Shown here piece after piece: positions 32,391 to 32,799 of a stretch of DNA of 32,799 nt. The first letter of the stretch is position 1. Each line of letters opens with the position of its first letter. The DNA is from a virus, in IMG/VR virus record IMGVR_UViG_3300006922_000094, positions 1-32,799 of that record, one strand, 5' to 3'. The translations under genes were made by a program, and so were the position numbers. The notes under the pieces are model-generated. The model saw nothing but the letters and a program-made list of their open reading frames with translations. It did not search any database and was not told the DNA's origin.

Positions 32391-32594
32391 CTATTGCGAC
32401 AGAGGGTTCCTGCTTTTACTCTGCAATTGCTCGATATCTTTCTTGATCGCTATAATTTCTTTCTCGATTGGCTTAGTATCTACTGTCTTAGATTCTAATA
32501 CTTCAACCCTTTCAATCAGCTGACCTTGAAATACGAACAATGATGCTATCGTAATTACTAGACCAACGCCTGTAGCTATTGTCTTGATGTCCAT
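32391..32594 (-). CDS. Small membrane-anchored coiled-coil protein
   Basis: 67 residues. An N-terminal membrane segment (about 5-23, IATGVGLVITIASLFVF) then a charged coiled coil (about 28-60). The layout is that of an inner-membrane spanin subunit or holin accessory. Its start lies inside the end of the upstream fragment (overlap 19 bases). It probably belongs to the lysis cassette if the ends are joined. Confidence 0.65.
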   Translation of the reverse strand: MDIKTIATGVGLVITIASLFVFQGQLIERVEVLESKTVDTKPIEKEIIAIKKDIEQLQSKSRNPLSQ

Positions 32595-32799
32595 AATCTA
32601 TCCTCGTAAGTTTGACCAGAGTATATTTCTCTGATGTCCACATATGTTGTGTTTGTATAATAACTTATATCTATGTCATTGAGTATTGGTTGCTCAAATA
32701 TTTTTTGATTAACATTACCGTATGACTGTATCTTTTTGTTTTGCATTTGCTTAGCAACGATGTTAGATGTTACAACTAATCTTCTATCAACGTCAGCTA
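32576..32799 (-). CDS. 3' fragment of a gene cut by right window edge
   Basis: The last 73 residues are visible (starting ADVDRRLVVTSNIVAKQM, ending EDRLWTSRQ). No signal or membrane segment in this part. It may continue the lipoprotein at 1-119: the two join in frame if the terminal base A is shared between the ends. A direct abutment would instead be out of frame, with an internal ATG allowing another reading. Family not recognised. Confidence 0.6.
   Translation of the reverse strand, partial: ADVDRRLVVTSNIVAKQMQNKKIQSYGNVNQKIFEQPILNDIDISYYTNTTYVDIREIYSGQTYEDRLWTSRQ

Noticed and set aside
26312-32799. tRNA genes in the early gaps
   Set aside because: No T-loop GTTCGAAT-type sequence with matching acceptor stem was seen on either strand.

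Overview
The window looks like a complete or nearly complete genome of a short-tailed (podovirus-type) phage. Two gene blocks run in opposite directions. The DNA is AT-rich by eye. The particle genes follow the T7 plan: portal, scaffold, capsid, two tail tubular proteins, three internal virion proteins and a fibre with a T7-type N-terminus. The tail-tip modules and several tiny basic genes resemble ones I know from marine phages, so a low-GC marine bacterium is the likely host (inference). I see no RNA polymerase, DNA polymerase, primase, helicase, integrase or recognisable endolysin. If the genome is complete, it depends on host polymerases, as I would expect of a small pelagiphage-like podovirus.

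Minus-strand late block, read from about 26.3 kb down to 1. It opens with the small terminase (25931-26311). A run of eight mostly tiny, lysine-rich genes plus a possible ADP-ribosyltransferase-like protein and one small conserved gene follows (23355-25769). Then come the large terminase, a small connector-region protein, portal, a 95-residue protein, scaffold, a T7 gp13-like acetyltransferase-fold protein, capsid and a decoration-like protein. A strong 12-bp hairpin (17290-17323) separates these from tail tubular proteins A and B, internal virion proteins (gp14-, gp15- and gp16-like) and the tail fibre. Seven small tail-tip or adhesin-associated proteins follow (2741-5545). Next are two tandem fatty-acid desaturases (1313-2739), then holin-like genes, a secreted Ser/Thr/Asn-rich protein and a lipoprotein cut by the left edge. 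From the second desaturase to the lipoprotein every junction is a four-base ATGA overlap. A gene fragment and a membrane coiled-coil gene on the minus strand at the right end (32391-32799) probably continue this block if the molecule is circular or circularly permuted.

Plus-strand early block, 26.6 to 32.4 kb. It starts with seven small genes; I recognise a DUF2958-type protein among them, and the rest have no assigned function. A textbook intrinsic terminator (27123-27156) follows the first gene, and a good sigma70-like promoter precedes the second. The replication and recombination set comes next: a DnaT-like protein, a possible helicase loader, a YqaJ exonuclease, an ERF-type annealing protein, SSB, a LexA-type winged helix and a Ref-like HNH nuclease. 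Together they suggest host-polymerase replication with recombination-driven concatemer formation.

The non-coding gaps are short (none over 300 bases) but structured. The divergent gap holds three nested, nearly co-axial inverted repeats (26441-26541). The 257-base gap 28427-28683 is a row of six hairpins with repeated sequence blocks. The gap 27113-27345 holds two mutually exclusive hairpins. The gap 25770-25930 shows nothing I can support. I found no tRNA gene, CRISPR array or insertion sequence.
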